From positions 248,001 to 312,000 of the forward strand of contig JACJID010000004.1 of the NCBI GenBank assembly GCA_014138725.1: DNA of 64,000 bases, in the 5' to 3' direction. Shown piece by piece: positions 61,901 to 64,000 of the stretch (position 1 is its first letter; every line of letters begins with the position of its first letter). The notes beneath the pieces are model-generated. The model searched no databases and was not told the DNA's origin. It saw nothing but the letters and a program-made list of their open reading frames with translations. Source of the stretch: Kutzneria viridogrisea. GTDB taxonomy: Bacteria > Actinomycetota > Actinomycetes > Mycobacteriales > Pseudonocardiaceae. The position numbers and the translations under genes were made by a program.

Positions 61901-62810
61901 CCGACTTCACCGTGCGGCTCCCCTTGTGCTCGAAGGAACCGATGGGCTGCCAGATGTTCACGGTGTCGGTGCACCAGTCGGGGGTCATGCCGGGCTTGGG
62001 CTGCGTGGTGAGCACCGTGCCATCGGCCATGCTGTTGATGCTCTTCACGCCCTTGACCGCGTGCGTGGCCACCTCCTTGTTCTGCGCCTTGCTGAACTCG
62101 TAGACGGCGCTGCCGGTGCTCACCCAGAGCAGGTCGGCGTTGGCAGGGTTGGGCACCAGGTCGTGCCCGTCCTTGGTGGGCAGCGCCCAGCTGCTGGTCC
62201 TGCTCAGCTTGGGCGCGGCGGGCGTGCCACCGACCTTGAGCGCGACCAACTCGTCATGACCGAGTGCCCACAACACCTTCCGGCCGCTGTCCCAGTAGAC
62301 GCCGTGCGCCTGGTCCAGGTCGTACTGCACGTACTTGCTCGCGGCCGGTCCCTGCGAGGCGGTGTAGACCCGCACGAACTTGCCGGTGCTGGAGGCCACC
62401 GCCACGTTGCCGTCGGGCAGCAGTTCGGCGCTGTGTGTGTTGCCGCCCGGCTTGCCGCCCCAGACCCGCTTGCCGCTGGGATAGCTCACCACGGCCGCCA
62501 GCCCCTTGGAGTCGGCGGTCACCACCACCTTGTGCCCGCTGCGGTCCGTGCGCAGCTTGGCCTCGGTCGGCGCACCCCAGTACCCGGTGAGATCGCCGAA
62601 GCCGTTGGCGGAACTGGGCTTCCAGGACCACTTCTGCGCACCGGCCGCGTTCCAGTCGGTCGCCGCCGCGTCGTACACGCGGATCGCTCCGCTGCCCGCC
62701 TGGTCGGTCACGGCGACCAGCTGCTGACTCGCCTGTGCCTGGGCCACGCCGGGCGCCGTGAGGCCGAGCGCGGTCGCGGCGACGAGCAGTACCTGCCTGA
62801 GTCTCCCCAT
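61872..62810 (-). CDS. secreted DUF6528-like beta-propeller protein
   Basis: 312 residues with a Sec signal peptide (cleavage near VAQAQASQQ). The mature part reads as repeated beta-sheet blades (AELLPDGNVAVASS, KFVRVYTA, GVYWDSGRKVLWALG), consistent with a six-bladed propeller; from memory this matches the DUF6528 family of actinobacteria. Function unknown; such proteins are extracellular and may bind ligands or substrates. Convergent with the regulator before it and divergent from the Lrp gene after it (62 bp between starts). Confidence 0.75.
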   Translation of the reverse strand: MGRLRQVLLVAATALGLTAPGVAQAQASQQLVAVTDQAGSGAIRVYDAAATDWNAAGAQKWSWKPSSANGFGDLTGYWGAPTEAKLRTDRSGHKVVVTADSKGLAAVVSYPSGKRVWGGKPGGNTHSAELLPDGNVAVASSTGKFVRVYTASQGPAASKYVQYDLDQAHGVYWDSGRKVLWALGHDELVALKVGGTPAAPKLSRTSSWALPTKDGHDLVPNPANADLLWVSTGSAVYEFSKAQNKEVATHAVKGVKSINSMADGTVLTTQPKPGMTPDWCTDTVNIWQPIGSFEHKGSRTVKSVKMYKARVW

Positions 62811-62872
62811 GGCGCCACCCTAACGCCGGTTCCGGTGACCACGGGGTGAACAGTCACGCTAGCGTTTGCCAG

Positions 62873-63838
62873 GTGGAGCCGCTCACCCTGGACGCGCTGG
62901 ACCGCCAACTGATGCACGCGCTGCAACTGGACGGGCGTGCCCCGTTCGCGCGCATCGCCGCCGTGCTGGTGGTCTCCGACCAGACCGTCGCGCGGCGCTA
63001 CCACCGGCTGCGCTCGGCGGGGGCCCTGCGCGTGCTCGGCCTGACCGCCGCCCGGCGGCTGGGCCAGGTGGACTGGTTCCTGCGGGTGCAGTGCGCCCCC
63101 GACGCCGCGACCACGGTCGCCGCCGCGCTGGCCCGGCGCGAGGACACGTCCTGGGTCAGCCTCACCTCCGGCGGCACGGAGATCACCTGTGTCGCCCGCG
63201 GCGCACAGGACACCGTGCTGCTGAGCAAGCTGCCCCGTTCGCCGCGCATCCTGTCGGTCACGGCGCACTGCCTGCTGCGCTCCATCGCCGGTCACGAGGC
63301 CGCCTGGCCGGGGCGGACGGCGGCGCTGTCAGCCGACCAGGTCGCCGCGCTCCAGTGGACCGGATCGTCCGAAGTGGACGTCACGCTCACCGAGCCGGAT
63401 CACGCGGTGCTGCGCGTACTGGCCGAGGACGGCCGCGCCGACCACGCACGGCTGGCCAAGGCGGGCGGCTGCTCGGAGTCCACCGTGCGCCGCCGACTCG
63501 ACCAGTTGCGCCGCGGCCAGGTCCTGTACTTCGACGTGGAGACCGACTCCCGGCTGTTCGGCTACCACAGCGAGTCCGTGCTCTGGCTCACCGTCGCCCC
63601 GGCGCAGCTGGCCACGGTGGCGCGGGCACTGGCCGGGCACGCCGAGATCGCCTTCGCCGCCGCGACCACCGGACCGTCCAATGTGGTCGCGTTCGCCGTG
63701 TGCCGTGACGCCGACGCGCTCTACACGTACCTGTCCGAACGCATCGGCGCCCTGCCCGGCGTGCTACAGGTCGAGACCGCGCCCATCGTCCGCTCCGCCA
63801 AACGCGCGGGCACTCTCCTGCTGCCCCACCCCCACTGA
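62873..63838 (+). CDS. Lrp/AsnC-family regulator with two HTH-ligand units
   Basis: 321 residues from GTG 62873, twice the length of a normal Lrp. First unit: LDALDRQLMHALQLDGRAPF and ALVVSDQTVARRYHRLR-like HTH with its RAM-like domain. Second unit: LTEPDHAVLRVLAEDGRAD, HTH CSESTVRRRLDQLRRGQVLY, then a RAM domain to LLLPHPH. Tandem Lrp proteins of this size occur in actinomycetes and regulate amino-acid or antibiotic genes. It is divergent from the DUF6528-like gene and may control it. The first HTH is somewhat degenerate. Confidence 0.88.
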   Translation: MEPLTLDALDRQLMHALQLDGRAPFARIAAVLVVSDQTVARRYHRLRSAGALRVLGLTAARRLGQVDWFLRVQCAPDAATTVAAALARREDTSWVSLTSGGTEITCVARGAQDTVLLSKLPRSPRILSVTAHCLLRSIAGHEAAWPGRTAALSADQVAALQWTGSSEVDVTLTEPDHAVLRVLAEDGRADHARLAKAGGCSESTVRRRLDQLRRGQVLYFDVETDSRLFGYHSESVLWLTVAPAQLATVARALAGHAEIAFAAATTGPSNVVAFAVCRDADALYTYLSERIGALPGVLQVETAPIVRSAKRAGTLLLPHPH

Positions 63839-63840
63839 CC

Positions 63841-63973
63841 CGCGTGTCGGCGCTTGCAGCACCGCGTGTCGGCGCTTCCGGTACGGCGTGTTCGCTTGTC
63901 CGGCAAGCCTTCTCACCAGCTGGGAAATCGCCCGCGAGGCGCCGACACACCGTACGCCGAGCGCCGACACGCG
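63841..63973. repeat. 133-bp nested inverted repeat, family B
   Basis: Outer arms CGCGTGTCGGCGCT (63841-63854) and complement (63960-63973) equal those of the element at 14642-14752. A second copy of the arm (63863 on) and GGCGCCGACAC (63938 on) are nested inside. It begins 3 nt after the Lrp stop. Sequence from 63974 to the window end shows no gene. Confidence 0.8.
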
Positions 63974-64000
63974 CGGTCCCGGGCTAGGCCACCGACTCGC

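Overview
The window looks like chromosomal DNA from a high-GC actinomycete, most likely of the Pseudonocardiales (Pseudonocardiaceae-like). The third codon position is almost always G or C, GTG starts are common, and there are many secreted Tat/Sec proteins, a DosS-like kinase, Streptomyces-type two-component systems and tandem intergenic repeats. No rRNA, tRNA, CRISPR array, phage or complete insertion sequence was recognised. The genus is an inference; no marker gene here settles it.

Layout. 1-12.6 kb (mostly minus strand): a partial HTH/nSTAND/WD40 protein, an orphan DosS-like kinase with a pyridoxamine-oxidase-fold partner, a patatin-like lipase, YggT, a NarL-type two-component pair, an ABC substrate-binding lipoprotein and a group-2 sigma-70 factor. 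12.9-28.9 kb: a secreted-hydrolase and sugar-use zone with a CocE/NonD hydrolase, a GH18 chitinase behind a DasR-like dre site, a complete paralogue of the first WD40 protein, the xylA-xylB operon, two cell-wall hydrolases, a class III aminotransferase, an S37-like peptidase and a sulfatase. 29.0-32.5 kb: a tight three-gene operon, 2-oxoglutarate oxygenase - methyltransferase - carnitine-type acyltransferase, which I read as an undescribed small-molecule pathway. 33.0-36.5 kb: an apparent rifamycin-resistance operon. A perfect copy of the 19-bp rifamycin-associated element precedes a GT1 glycosyltransferase (rgt-like) and a HelD-family RNA-polymerase recycling ATPase (helR-like).

36.5-43.9 kb: a 167-bp MITE whose edge forms a gene's stop codon, two secreted glycosidases behind a LacI-type operator, lipB, an M24 peptidase, a recombination scar with two gene fragments, and ppk2. 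44.1-56.9 kb: a PucR regulator, then a four-gene operon in which every junction overlaps by 4 nt (MFS exporter, fatty acyl-AMP ligase, eight-domain type I polyketide synthase, antigen-85-like esterase) with a divergent LysR regulator. This resembles the mycobacterial fadD32-pks13 layout but adds DH and KR domains. 57-64 kb: a PP2C phosphatase, an operon for 3-hydroxybutyrate use (dehydrogenase, MHS transporter, GAF/PucR regulator), a secreted beta-propeller-like protein and a double Lrp/AsnC regulator.

Three families of repeats sit at 3' ends of genes: an exact 21-bp-period tandem repeat (three loci), a 110-130-bp nested inverted repeat (two loci) and a long hairpin (two loci). A palindrome TCCACAGTGGA occurs six times; five copies are in genes and all five encode Ser-Thr-Val-Asp.
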